Source of the DNA: Bin80 sp965203305 | Lineage (GTDB): Bacteria; Bacteroidota; Rhodothermia; Rhodothermales; Bin80 | Reading direction: 5' to 3' | NCBI GenBank assembly: GCA_965203305.1 | Contig: OZ241874.1 | Location: 930,001-994,000 of the forward strand | Length of the DNA: 64,000 nt | Shown here: one piece after another, positions 8,824 to 16,858 of the stretch | Position numbering within the stretch: position 1 is the first letter of the stretch | How the letters are laid out: the number at the start of each line of letters is the position of its first letter | Program-made: the position numbers and the translations under genes | The notes under the pieces: generated by a model | What the model was told of the DNA's origin: nothing | The model's database searches: none | The model's input: the letters and a program-made list of their open reading frames with translations, nothing else

Positions 8824-9819
8824 TCAGGGGACTTCGATGGTGTCAAGAATTTTCTGAACAATGGTTTCGGGTTCCATCTCCTCTGCCTCGGCTTCATAGC
8901 TTACGGTTACCCGATGGCGAAGGACATCCATGGCAATGGAACGTACATCTTCAGGGGTCACGTAGGCACGATGATTCAAAAATGCATGTGCCCGTGCGGC
9001 AAGGTTCAGGTTAATTGTAGCCCTGGGGGAAGCTCCATAGTCAATCAGGGGGATCAGTTCGGATAGCTTGAAGGCACCGGGATCACGTGTAGCAATGACC
9101 AGATCCACGATATACCGCTCCACGCGTTCATCCATGTAGAGTTCATTCAGAACCAGTCGGGCAGACAGTATGTTTTCGGGCTGGACTATGGTCTGAATTT
9201 CATTGCCGGCACTAGTTCTCGCCATGCGGCGCATGATTTCCATTTCCTCTTCGTGGGAGGGATATTCCACCTTTATTTTTAACATGAAGCGGTCCACCTG
9301 TGCTTCAGGCAACGGGTAGGTTCCTTCCTGCTCAATGGGGTTTTGCGTCGCAAGCACGAGAAAGGGTTCTTCCAGCGGGAAGGTGGTATCCCCGATGGTA
9401 ATCTGCCTCTCTTGCATGCTTTCCAGCAGGGCACTTTGCACCTTTGCAGGAGAGCGGTTGACCTCGTCCGCCAGGACAATATTGGTAAACAGGGGGCCCT
9501 TTTTGATGGAGAAGTCGCCTGTCTGCTGATTATAGATCAGTGTTCCAAGAAGGTCAGCCGGCAACAGATCAGGGGTGAACTGAATCCGCTGAAACTGCCC
9601 TCCAATCGCTTGTGCCAGAGAGCTTACGGTCAGGGTTTTTGCCAGTCCGGGGACTCCTTCCAGGAGTACATGTCCCGATGCCAGCAGTCCAATCAGGAGA
9701 CGCTCCACCATATAGCCTTGTCCCACAACAACGCGTCCGATCTCTGCACGCAACTCGTCAATGAACGCACTCTCCACGCGAATCCGTTCGTTCACCTCGG
9801 CAAGATCAAAATTGGTCAT
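8824..9819 (-). CDS. MoxR-type AAA+ ATPase
   Basis: A cytosolic MoxR-family AAA+ ATPase of 331 residues. Walker A GVPGLAKT near residue 53, Walker B IVLADEVNRSP, sensor-1-like LATQNPIEQEGTYPLPEAQ, and the C-terminal lid with IDYGASPRATINL are all present. Family members act as chaperones in metal-cofactor insertion or in assembly with VWA-domain proteins. A VWA protein is encoded at 42914-44998, far away, so a direct partnership is speculative. A TTG immediately upstream (9822) also reads in frame, but the ATG at 9819 is the natural start. Confidence 0.92.
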   Translation of the reverse strand: MTNFDLAEVNERIRVESAFIDELRAEIGRVVVGQGYMVERLLIGLLASGHVLLEGVPGLAKTLTVSSLAQAIGGQFQRIQFTPDLLPADLLGTLIYNQQTGDFSIKKGPLFTNIVLADEVNRSPAKVQSALLESMQERQITIGDTTFPLEEPFLVLATQNPIEQEGTYPLPEAQVDRFMLKIKVEYPSHEEEMEIMRRMARTSAGNEIQTIVQPENILSARLVLNELYMDERVERYIVDLVIATRDPGAFKLSELIPLIDYGASPRATINLNLAARAHAFLNHRAYVTPEDVRSIAMDVLRHRVTVSYEAEAEEMEPETIVQKILDTIEVP

Positions 9820-9862
9820 CAATACTGAGTTTGTCAGGAAACTGCGAATTTACGCCATTTGC

Positions 9863-10792
9863 TCAATCCTGTTCGCACAGACGTGCCCCCGGCGCAATGG
9901 GATGACCGTTGAGAAAATCCTGTGCTTCCAGTACACGCTGTCCAGGTGCCTGCAGATGCGTGATGGCGACTGCTCCGGTTTGGCAGGCAACCAGTATCTG
10001 CTTGCTTGCCTTGAGTACGGTTCCGGGCGGACCGTCCCCTTGGCCGATCCGTGTCCCGATAATTTTCAGTGTGCCTGATTTCCATGGGGTCCATGCGCCG
10101 GGGTAGGGGGAAAGTCCTCGGCAGTGGTTATGGACATGCTCTGCCGGTTCTGTCCATGGAATCCTGCAGTCATCACGGAAAATTTTGGGCGCAGCACTTG
10201 CCTGTGAGTCATCCTGCCTGTGCTCCTTTGCCTGTTCGCTTGCAATCAGCCGGGTTGTTTCCAGGACGGCCTGTGCCCCCAGATGGGCTAGTCGGTCATG
10301 CAGCTGCCCTGCGGTCTCGTCGGGATCTACGGGGGTAGACCGCTGCAGAATTACATTGCCTGTATCTACTTTAGATTTGAGAAAAAAGGTGGTTACTCCG
10401 GTTTCGGTCACCCCGGCCATGAGGGCCCGGTTGATCGGAGCTGCTCCCCGAAACCTCGGCAGCAGCGAGGCATGAAGATTGAACGCCCCCAGTCTTGCGG
10501 ACGAAAATACTTCACGGGGCAGGATGCGAAAGGCTACTACGACCTGCAGATCACATTTGAGTGCACGGATTTCGGATGCAAATTCTGGATCGTTCACTGA
10601 TTCCGGCTGAAGGATGGATGCAATTCCCAGACGCTGCGAGGCTTGTTTAATGGCTGTGGGCTGCAGCTTTCGGCCACGCCCGCGTGGCCGGTCTGGTCCA
10701 GTGACGACAGCAATGGGTGCATACCCCCCTTCTGCCAGTGCTTCTATGGAAGGCACAGCAAACTCTGGAGTGCCCATAAAGACGATTCGCAT
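9863..10792 (-). CDS. fmt: Methionyl-tRNA formyltransferase
   Basis: Formylates initiator Met-tRNA using 10-formyl-tetrahydrofolate. The 309 residues have the family pattern: MGTPEFAVPSIEAL at the N-terminus, the active-site region FNLHASLLPRFRGAAPINRA around residue 105, and a C-terminal OB-fold domain (KIIGTRIGQGDGPPGTV). Length and motifs fit a full-length enzyme. The gene ends 43 bases before the MoxR gene and starts 5 bases after the stop of the GWxTD-protein gene, so it is likely translated from a longer message with ftsY upstream. Confidence 0.95.
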   Translation of the reverse strand: MRIVFMGTPEFAVPSIEALAEGGYAPIAVVTGPDRPRGRGRKLQPTAIKQASQRLGIASILQPESVNDPEFASEIRALKCDLQVVVAFRILPREVFSSARLGAFNLHASLLPRFRGAAPINRALMAGVTETGVTTFFLKSKVDTGNVILQRSTPVDPDETAGQLHDRLAHLGAQAVLETTRLIASEQAKEHRQDDSQASAAPKIFRDDCRIPWTEPAEHVHNHCRGLSPYPGAWTPWKSGTLKIIGTRIGQGDGPPGTVLKASKQILVACQTGAVAITHLQAPGQRVLEAQDFLNGHPIAPGARLCEQD

Positions 10793-10797
10793 TCGGG

Positions 10798-12051
10798 CTA
10801 TATTCTTGTGCGATCATCCCAGACGGGCAATGCCAGCTCGTAATCGCCGAATCCGGTCCGGTCTACAAACATGAACTGTCGCCCGATCTGAAAGAAATAC
10901 CACACCTCCCATGGTTTGTTGTTGTAACTAAAGGTCTGGCGTTTCACCTCATCGGGATGTCCGTGGAGAACAAAGATGTGTCCCCGGTCTGACTGCCATC
11001 CCGGAATCTGCTGCCCGAAATGCCGATTGGAATAGTCAATCCGGTAATAGTGTTCTTCCATGGCTTCGTTGCGGACGGTTTCGGGAGTCGGATCCCGCTT
11101 GTCCCAGAATGCCTTGAAGCGTTCCCTGAGCTCGGCAGTGTTCGCTGCTCTCCGCAGTTCACGCAACTCATTATTTTGGGCAATGTAGGCGAGCTGCTCA
11201 ATTGCCTCGTCCAGGTTGTTCAGGTATATGTTCAGGTTGTCCCACTGGATGCTGACAGGATAGAAGGACTGGTCCAGAATGTCCCCATCCAGCCTTTGGA
11301 GCATGACGGTCAGGTTGTACTGTCCAAACTCCAGTGTTCTGGCGGGGATGCTTGCAATTTGCTGGTGGCGACCAGCATCTACCTTGAGAGTGTCTGTCCA
11401 TCTGTTCGGCAGATTTGGCGGAGCGTTGCCATTCTGAGTCAGGAGTGCCCTTGTGACCAGAAGGTGCTGGGGTTCCTCCGTGTAGACTTCATAATAGATT
11501 TGCAGGTCTCCGGCTTCCGTGTCAGCAGCGATATAGGGCACAATAGACTGGCGTTCGGGATCAAATCCGGCCAGCAGGACTACATCACTGAGGGCAGCAG
11601 GCTGACTAAAGTCCCGAGCCTGTGCGGAGATTTCCCGAAAGAAGGTTCTGGAAGAGGCAATATCTGTGAGTATCATTCCCACGAGATATTGTCCGGGTTC
11701 AAGGGAGGCGGAGTAGGTAGAGAGATCGCTCAGCTCCGGGGCAATGGTGTTGGCGAATATTTCTGCAGTGACAGTCTGTTCCCAGACCGGAGAGATGAGT
11801 ACGTTGCCTGGTTTTCCCTCCTCGTCCAGTCTGGATATTTCTGCCCGGACACGGTACTGTGCAACGAATCCGCCTGGCGTGGGCTCAAACTGGAGGCTGG
11901 TGTACGGGATTTCCGTATAGAGGTGCAGATATCCCTGCCCGGATTCTCCTTTGTAGCTCACCGCGCGTACCTGAAACTTGTCTGCGCTGGGCTGTGCCTG
12001 CAAAAAGGAGGGAAGGGCCCAGACAGCCAGAATAGTCAGAAGATGCTTCAT
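10798..12051 (-). CDS. Exported GWxTD-domain protein
   Basis: A 417-residue secreted protein. Residues 1-20 form a signal peptide (KHLLTILAVWALPSFLQAQ). The central part is beta-rich, and the C-terminal ~140 residues match the GWxTD domain common in Bacteroidota/FCB proteins (FWDKRDPTPETVRNEAMEEH and YRIDYSNRHF). The hallmark reads GWQSDRG, with Ser in place of the usual Thr. The segment IFVLHGHPDEVKRQTF and the WYFF strand then follow as in the family. Function is unknown. It overlaps ftsY by 4 bases (ATGA). Confidence 0.82.
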   Translation of the reverse strand: MKHLLTILAVWALPSFLQAQPSADKFQVRAVSYKGESGQGYLHLYTEIPYTSLQFEPTPGGFVAQYRVRAEISRLDEEGKPGNVLISPVWEQTVTAEIFANTIAPELSDLSTYSASLEPGQYLVGMILTDIASSRTFFREISAQARDFSQPAALSDVVLLAGFDPERQSIVPYIAADTEAGDLQIYYEVYTEEPQHLLVTRALLTQNGNAPPNLPNRWTDTLKVDAGRHQQIASIPARTLEFGQYNLTVMLQRLDGDILDQSFYPVSIQWDNLNIYLNNLDEAIEQLAYIAQNNELRELRRAANTAELRERFKAFWDKRDPTPETVRNEAMEEHYYRIDYSNRHFGQQIPGWQSDRGHIFVLHGHPDEVKRQTFSYNNKPWEVWYFFQIGRQFMFVDRTGFGDYELALPVWDDRTRI

Positions 12052-13001
12052 ATGATGGAAAGGGCTTTTACGAAACGTTGACGGTCAAACACCTGCAAGT
12101 CTTCAATTCCCTCTCCAACTCCAATATACTTGACAGGCACCTTGAATTCATTGGAAATACCGATAATGATCCCGCCTTTGGCGGAGCCGTCCAGTTTTGT
12201 GATTGCCAGACCAGTTACTTCAACACTTCGGACAAATTCTTCGGCCTGCCGAACCGCATTCTGTCCAATGGTAGCATCAAGTACCAGCAATACTTCATGC
12301 GGAGCTCCGGGGAGCTGTCGGGACATTACCCGCTTGATCTTGGTCAGTTCATCCATGAGTCCCGTTTTGGTGTGCAGTCTTCCGGCAGTATCAATAATTG
12401 CGACTTCTGCGGCGCGTCGAACGGCAGACTGTACCGTATCAAATGCAACGGCTGCGGGATCTGCCCCATGTTTCTGTTTGATAATATCCACATGTGCTCG
12501 TTCTGCCCAGATTTCGAGCTGTTCAATAGCAGCCGCCCGAAAGGTGTCACCTGCTCCAATGAGCACACTGCGGCCAGCTTGGGCATACCGCCACGCCATC
12601 TTTCCGATGGTTGTCGTTTTGCCTACCCCATTGATTCCCACCACCATGATGACATGAGGACGATTTTCGAGGGGGGCATTAAAATCTGCGGGGAGATCCT
12701 GCAGGTTTTCTTCCAGGAGGCCGGCAATCTCGTCATTGACCAGGGCTTGCAATTCTTCGGATGAGGTGTAGCGGTCCTGCACCACCCTCTTTTCAATCCT
12801 GCCGACAATTTCAAGTGTCGTATTGATGCCTACATCACTTGTGACCAGTGCTTCTTCAATGCCATCCAGAACGGACTCGTCTACCGTGCGCTTTCCCTTG
12901 ATCAGGCGACCGATCTTGCCGAAGATCCCATGGCGAGTTTTTTCCAGTCCCGATTCCAGGCGTTCCTGATCCTCCGCCTGTGATCGTTTGAAGAATTTCA
13001 T
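12048..13001 (-). CDS. ftsY: Signal recognition particle receptor FtsY
   Basis: A 317-residue SRP GTPase that receives ribosome-nascent-chain complexes at the inner membrane. The N domain (helical, residues 1-100) is followed by the G domain with G1 GINGVGKTTTIGKMAW near residue 120, DTFRAAAIEQL, G3 IDTAGRL, and TKLDGSAKGG (G4). The acidic A domain of enterobacterial FtsY is absent, as usual in compact forms. The stop overlaps the start of the GWxTD gene, so coupled translation is likely. Confidence 0.96.
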   Translation of the reverse strand: MKFFKRSQAEDQERLESGLEKTRHGIFGKIGRLIKGKRTVDESVLDGIEEALVTSDVGINTTLEIVGRIEKRVVQDRYTSSEELQALVNDEIAGLLEENLQDLPADFNAPLENRPHVIMVVGINGVGKTTTIGKMAWRYAQAGRSVLIGAGDTFRAAAIEQLEIWAERAHVDIIKQKHGADPAAVAFDTVQSAVRRAAEVAIIDTAGRLHTKTGLMDELTKIKRVMSRQLPGAPHEVLLVLDATIGQNAVRQAEEFVRSVEVTGLAITKLDGSAKGGIIIGISNEFKVPVKYIGVGEGIEDLQVFDRQRFVKALSII

Positions 13002-13115
13002 GAGGGCTTTCTGTCTTTTGTCAGCTGAGGTTATCTGCGAAAAGTACAGAGTTTAGAGGCAAGTTGTTGATCCATAAGGATGAAGGCTCTGTTGTTTCTG
13101 GTAAAAATTTTTGCG

Positions 13116-13652
13116 TCAAGCAGGAGAATGGCGAAGGTCTTTGAGACGGACTGCATAAACCAGGAGAGACAGCCCCAGGAGTCCAGCTGTCACCCCGAGC
13201 GATATGGTTTGAACGACTTCGTCTGCCCTTAGGAGTCCGAGCATGAATGTGATTGCAATGGCCGTGGTCGCTGTTTTGCCGACAAGATTGCTCATGTGAA
13301 TATGTCCAAGCCGCCGTGTAAGAAAGGTACCTCCGGTCAGGATCAGTATATCACGCAGAAGAATGATCCACAGAAACCAGAATGGCAGGAGCTCCTTCCA
13401 GACAAGCGCAATCCCCAGGATCGCGATAGATACCTTGTCCGCAGCAGGATCCAGAATTTTTCCCCAGCCGGATATAGTGTCTGTGCGACGAGCGACCAGT
13501 CCATCCAGAAAGTCCGTGAGGGCAGCCACAAGAATCAGGCTGAGTCCCCAACCTACTGGTCCATCTGTCAAAACGATAATGGCTACGATGACAGCGAGTG
13601 GGACGCGGGAAATACTGAGTATGTTGGCAAATGTCCAGAAGGATCCCAACAT
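13116..13652 (-). CDS. CDP-alcohol phosphatidyltransferase (PgsA-like)
   Basis: A 178-residue integral membrane enzyme of phospholipid synthesis. The family signature D-x2-D-G-x2-A-R-x8-G-x3-D-x3-D is visible as DFLDGLVARRTDTISGWGKI followed by LDPAAD. Four to six hydrophobic helices cover most of the sequence. Length and motif suit phosphatidylglycerophosphate synthase, but other alcohol acceptors are possible. ATG at 13652 reads LGSFWTFANILSISR, the standard N-terminus. Encoded ahead of ftsY with a gap of about 110 bases. Confidence 0.88.
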   Translation of the reverse strand: MLGSFWTFANILSISRVPLAVIVAIIVLTDGPVGWGLSLILVAALTDFLDGLVARRTDTISGWGKILDPAADKVSIAILGIALVWKELLPFWFLWIILLRDILILTGGTFLTRRLGHIHMSNLVGKTATTAIAITFMLGLLRADEVVQTISLGVTAGLLGLSLLVYAVRLKDLRHSPA

Positions 13653-14657
13653 GGAACAAGGCTTTACCTAGCCGTAATTGAACGCTTCACAAGAGAGAGG
13701 ACAGTATGCTTGAGGTGCTCAAGGAGAGCATCTGTCCGGGAATTTCCAGACAAGTTATATACGCGTATTTCTTGCTTCCGGTTCAGGGATTCGGCAGGGA
13801 AGAACACGAGATATTCTCGCCCGAAGGGGATATGGATTCTTCAGATTCTGTGGCCCAGAGCCTCGTGTAAAAAGATTTTTGAGGCCGTCAAATTTCGACC
13901 GGGTTCGGGATGGAACCTTGATTTTTCTGAATGTTCTCCTTCCGTTCGCTATTTTCCCGAGAGATTATGATCGCAGTGGAATTCTGCAAGCCATGTCCCA
14001 CGATCTCATTCCCGCAGCAACTCCTGATCAGGCCTTTGAGGATCCGGGTTGACGGTTCACTTTCGAAAAATTCCTTGAATACCCTCAGGCCCCCACCAGA
14101 GAGATCAAAGGATTCGGTCCATCAGCAATCACTCTCGCGGGGCGGCGGTTGCGGAATCTGGAAGATTATTTTGGCAAAAACGCTTTCCTGATGGAGGTAC
14201 AATGGGCTAAGGGATGATCGCGGTTGCCGAACGAACAGGAAGACAGAATGTCTTCCACATGTACTATTTCCGAGGCCAGTACCAAGAGTACATGGTGTTT
14301 GGGAAAGGGGTCAGACGACTCTTCCACCTCCGTGAATATCTTCTCTTTGACAGTCTGGGGCAAACTGTTGATTTGATCCAAAAGAATCATACACACCTTT
14401 GCAGGTTCGTTGTCCCGTGGAGAAGCGCACCCTCAGGGAAGAAATTTCTCTGCTCTGCATAAAAAATCTGGCACAATCCGCCCCCGGCACAGATCAAGGG
14501 ACCTGAGCCTGAGAAATGCGTCAAATATCGCAGAGTGCCATTTCGCAAAGGGGATTTATCCAGCAAAATCCGCAGTACACCCAAGGGAGTTTCAGGCAAG
14601 TATCCAGCTTAGAGTAGAAGCCACAAAAGGAAACAGGAATTTTAATCGGGTGCTTTC
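13653..14657. other. Region without an intact gene, possibly degraded coding DNA
   Basis: About 1 kb between pgsA and the HNH gene. All frames are broken by stops. On the minus strand around 14166-14396 the translation contains ILLDQINSLPQTVKEKIF and HVLLVLASEIVHVEDIL, which faintly recalls an AAA/DNA-polymerase-III delta-prime (HolB) pattern (a Walker-B-like LLD, a strand ending in SC). I could not find a Walker A or zinc motif beside it, so the identity is weak. The stretch also carries copy A of the 25-bp repeat (14551-14575). It reads as gene decay at the island edge. Confidence 0.4.
14551..14575 (-). repeat. 25-bp repeat, copy A (inverted relative to copies B and C)
   Basis: Minus-strand core begins CTGCGGATTTTGCTGG and ends ATCCC. 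It matches copies at 16241-16265 and 16455-16479 over 25 bases without gaps, differing at a few positions only. This copy lies just downstream of the HNH gene and points the other way from the two copies upstream of the methyltransferase, so the restriction-modification pair is bracketed by an inverted repeat. Sequence matching to copy C continues a further ~15 bases (TTTGC then GGCA). Confidence 0.6.
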
Positions 14658-15335
14658 TTACTTCCAAACCTGTTTTTGCAACCATTCAAAAACAAGTTGC
14701 TGGACCTTCTGTGAGGCTCTTTTTACTGGACCAATGTTTACCACTGCATGGACACGCCCTCTGTCGTCAAATTCATAGTCATCTCGGTAAGCCCGATTAC
14801 AGAATTGGCATTGTGGGATAATATTATGGTAATCATCCCCTGCTGCACAGGGGTCTTTATGCCCTTGCTGTAGTTTGACATTTTCCCCGCCATAGCGAGG
14901 GTCGGGTTCCCCCTCATATGCTCCGCAAGTAGCGCACCGCCCTCCAAAAATATTTTTGATTTCACTGAAGCTTGTGGCTTTTAGTCGCATATTGTGCCTG
15001 GTGGATCGACGCAGGAACGGCTCAGATACACGTGTTGGATCCAGCTTGTGTTTTCCCTTTACAGTGCCTATCTCCCATCCATCGCGCTTGAGATGCCTGA
15101 CTTGCTGATCAGGTGCTGCATCAGGCTTAAACGTCAACACAACCTCAGATATGTGGTTCTTGTCCACTTCCTGTCCCTTGTAATGCCACAAAGTGGCAAG
15201 CCAGATTGCCTTTGTTGCTTCATCGAAAGATTCTGCGTTGGGAATTTTTACTTGATGTTCTGCAAGATGGATCTGGTGTAACCGCTGTACCTCTTCCCAG
15301 GCAGACTGCAATTGAGACCTGTCGGGCACTTTCAT
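14658..15335 (-). CDS. HNH (beta-beta-alpha metal) restriction endonuclease
   Basis: A 225-residue protein whose C-terminal half is an HNH nuclease: two zinc-binding CxxC pairs (CATC near residue 134 and CQFC near 176) flank QQGHKDP, whose His is the expected general base, and NIIPQCQFCNRAYRDDYEF completes the finger. The N-terminal half (HYKGQEVDKNHISEVV, VRHLKRDGWEIGTV) probably contacts DNA. The start codon overlaps the methyltransferase stop by 4 bases, the usual layout of a type II restriction-modification pair. The recognition sequence cannot be read from the protein. No signal peptide. Confidence 0.85.
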   Translation of the reverse strand: MKVPDRSQLQSAWEEVQRLHQIHLAEHQVKIPNAESFDEATKAIWLATLWHYKGQEVDKNHISEVVLTFKPDAAPDQQVRHLKRDGWEIGTVKGKHKLDPTRVSEPFLRRSTRHNMRLKATSFSEIKNIFGGRCATCGAYEGEPDPRYGGENVKLQQGHKDPCAAGDDYHNIIPQCQFCNRAYRDDYEFDDRGRVHAVVNIGPVKRASQKVQQLVFEWLQKQVWK

Positions 15336-16285
15336 ATCTTCATTTCCTCTACTCGCTGGTTCGCCCTCAATGCCGTGTTCTTGTCAATTTCCACTCCTAA
15401 AAAATTCCGCCCCTCCAACCGGGCAGCAACCCCTGTTGATCCAGATCCTGCAAAAGGATCAAATACGAGTGCATTTTCACACGAAAAGATGCGGATCAGA
15501 TGCCGAAGCAGATTTACAGGCTTCGCTGTCATATGTCCATGCCGCTCTTTCGGTTTGCGTGCTCTGATAACTGTTCCCGGGAACCGTCCTTCACAGAGGA
15601 CTGGATTACTGGGATCAATCAATCCAGTTTCCCAGCGATCCCAGTTGTCTACAAATGTTCCGTCCCGGGGTGCCTGTGCCAACACAATCAGTTCGCATTG
15701 TGGCTTGAGCTGTGGCGTTTTACGCCCACCCAGCTTCTGTATCAGTCGATGTTTTTCTGAATCCGGAATATCCCTCTTCCGTATAAAGTGATCTTGGCTG
15801 AACGCTTTTGCCTGCCCTTCATACCGCCAAGCCAGCATATCTCGAATCTCAAATTCTGCGGACTCAATGGCCATCGCAGCATGATGGACCAGCCGATTTT
15901 GCGAAAAGCAGAGAACAAAGCCTCCAGGCCGAAGAATTCGTAGCCACTCCACTGCGACAGGAGTAAGGAAAGATTGTAGACGGGGCCCCTGTGAACGGGT
16001 AAACTTCATCCCTGCTGGAAGGGAGCCAACCACGCCTGATTTACGGACACGACTTGATAGCTTTTGGTTATCCCACTCGTCTCCCATGCCGTCAATAAAA
16101 TACGGGGGATCTGTAACAATAAGGGACACGCTGTCGTCCGCCAGGAGATTCGTGATATCCCGGCAATCTCCCGCAGTAATCCAATCCTGCAGCCTGCCTT
16201 CCCGTGTGGCAGGGATATGTGGGGCTCCAGCAGAACCCGCCTGCGGATTCTGCTGGACAATTCCCGAAAAAAAGGGTGCGGGCAT
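15332..16285 (-). CDS. Site-specific DNA methyltransferase (beta-class, N6-adenine or N4-cytosine)
   Basis: A 317-residue modification enzyme. The catalytic motif IV TDPPYFIDGMGDEWDN is near residue 58 and the SAM-binding motif I VFDPFAGSGSTG is near residue 285, so the order is IV then I (beta class). A central segment (KAFSQDHFIRKRDIP, RKTPQLKPQCELIVLAQ) and HGHMTAKPVNLLRHLI fit DPPY-type enzymes. It should protect host DNA from the overlapping HNH nuclease. The first ~17 codons (SGIVQQNPQAGSAGAPHI) coincide with repeat copy B, so the true start may be internal. Confidence 0.88.
   Translation of the reverse strand: MPAPFFSGIVQQNPQAGSAGAPHIPATREGRLQDWITAGDCRDITNLLADDSVSLIVTDPPYFIDGMGDEWDNQKLSSRVRKSGVVGSLPAGMKFTRSQGPRLQSFLTPVAVEWLRILRPGGFVLCFSQNRLVHHAAMAIESAEFEIRDMLAWRYEGQAKAFSQDHFIRKRDIPDSEKHRLIQKLGGRKTPQLKPQCELIVLAQAPRDGTFVDNWDRWETGLIDPSNPVLCEGRFPGTVIRARKPKERHGHMTAKPVNLLRHLIRIFSCENALVFDPFAGSGSTGVAARLEGRNFLGVEIDKNTALRANQRVEEMKI
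16241..16265 (+). repeat. 25-bp repeat, copy B
   Basis: Starts CTGCGGATTCTGCTGG and ends TTCCC on the plus strand. It lies inside the 5' end of the methyltransferase reading frame and is the inverted mate of copy A across the restriction-modification pair. Confidence 0.55.
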
Positions 16286-16454
16286 TTTCTGTTGTGACTA
16301 GTTTTGAGTGTGTAAAGTCGTTTTAACGGAGTACTTATTCACCTTGTCTACCACTTGGATAATAATCGGGCCACCCCGCTCCTTGCTCCTGCCTTGGGAT
16401 CTCTTGATTTTGTATCAAAATGTAGTACACTCGGAGCCCCTGCCGGTTCCAGCC

Positions 16455-16479
16455 CTGCGGATTTTGCGGGATAATTCCC
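16455..16479 (+). repeat. 25-bp repeat, copy C
   Basis: Starts CTGCGGATTTTGCGGG and ends TTCCC on the plus strand, same orientation as copy B 190 bases away. Copy C agrees better than B with copy A beyond the core, so C may be the original outer end of the cassette. Confidence 0.55.
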
Positions 16480-16675
16480 TTTGCAAGGGGGCAAAGCATC
16501 CGGGAAATCTACTTTTCCCGTAATCATCGTCAGGGAGGCAGGGAAATAGAACATTCTGAACTTCAGACTGCGATATCTCCTGTCCTTCGGTGAAGCAGAT
16601 CCTGTTTAATCTTTATTCAAGCGGGAGACTGAAATCTTCCCGAACAGGAACCACACAGTGAGGTACGATGTTTAT

Positions 16676-16765
16676 GTGGGTTTCTTGCGAAACACATCTA
16701 TATCTGTCTAGTATATTCGGAAGTGCTTCCAGTTTATGCATCACGAGGAGTACCTGCAAGAGGCT
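16676..16765 (+). repeat. MITE-like repeat, degenerate copy
   Basis: Begins TTTCTTGCGAAACACATCTA and ends CCTGCAAGAGGCTTC, lining up with the 98-bp repeat at 42678-42775, including an internal AAGTGCTTCCAG that equals AAGCACTTCCAG of the copy at 39747. It is about 8 bases shorter and clearly diverged. Confidence 0.4.
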
Positions 16766-16858
16766 TCTCTGCTTAATCTGCACCTTATGAAGTGATCGTG
16801 CGTACGAAGTCCGATCACAGACCTTTGAATCTTTCATCAAACTTACAGTAAAGCTCCA

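Larger units (their letters stand above)
16286..16858. other. Intergenic region upstream of the first giant surface protein
   Basis: 573 bases with no convincing gene on either strand. It contains repeat copy C, a degenerate MITE-like copy (16676-16765) and the leader of the surface-protein gene. The last 40 bases (TCTTTCATCAAACT, then AAGCTC) resemble the leader before the paralogous gene at 50678-50710 (TTCTCATCAAACT, AAGGCTC), so the two genes probably share transcription or translation signals. Confidence 0.5.
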
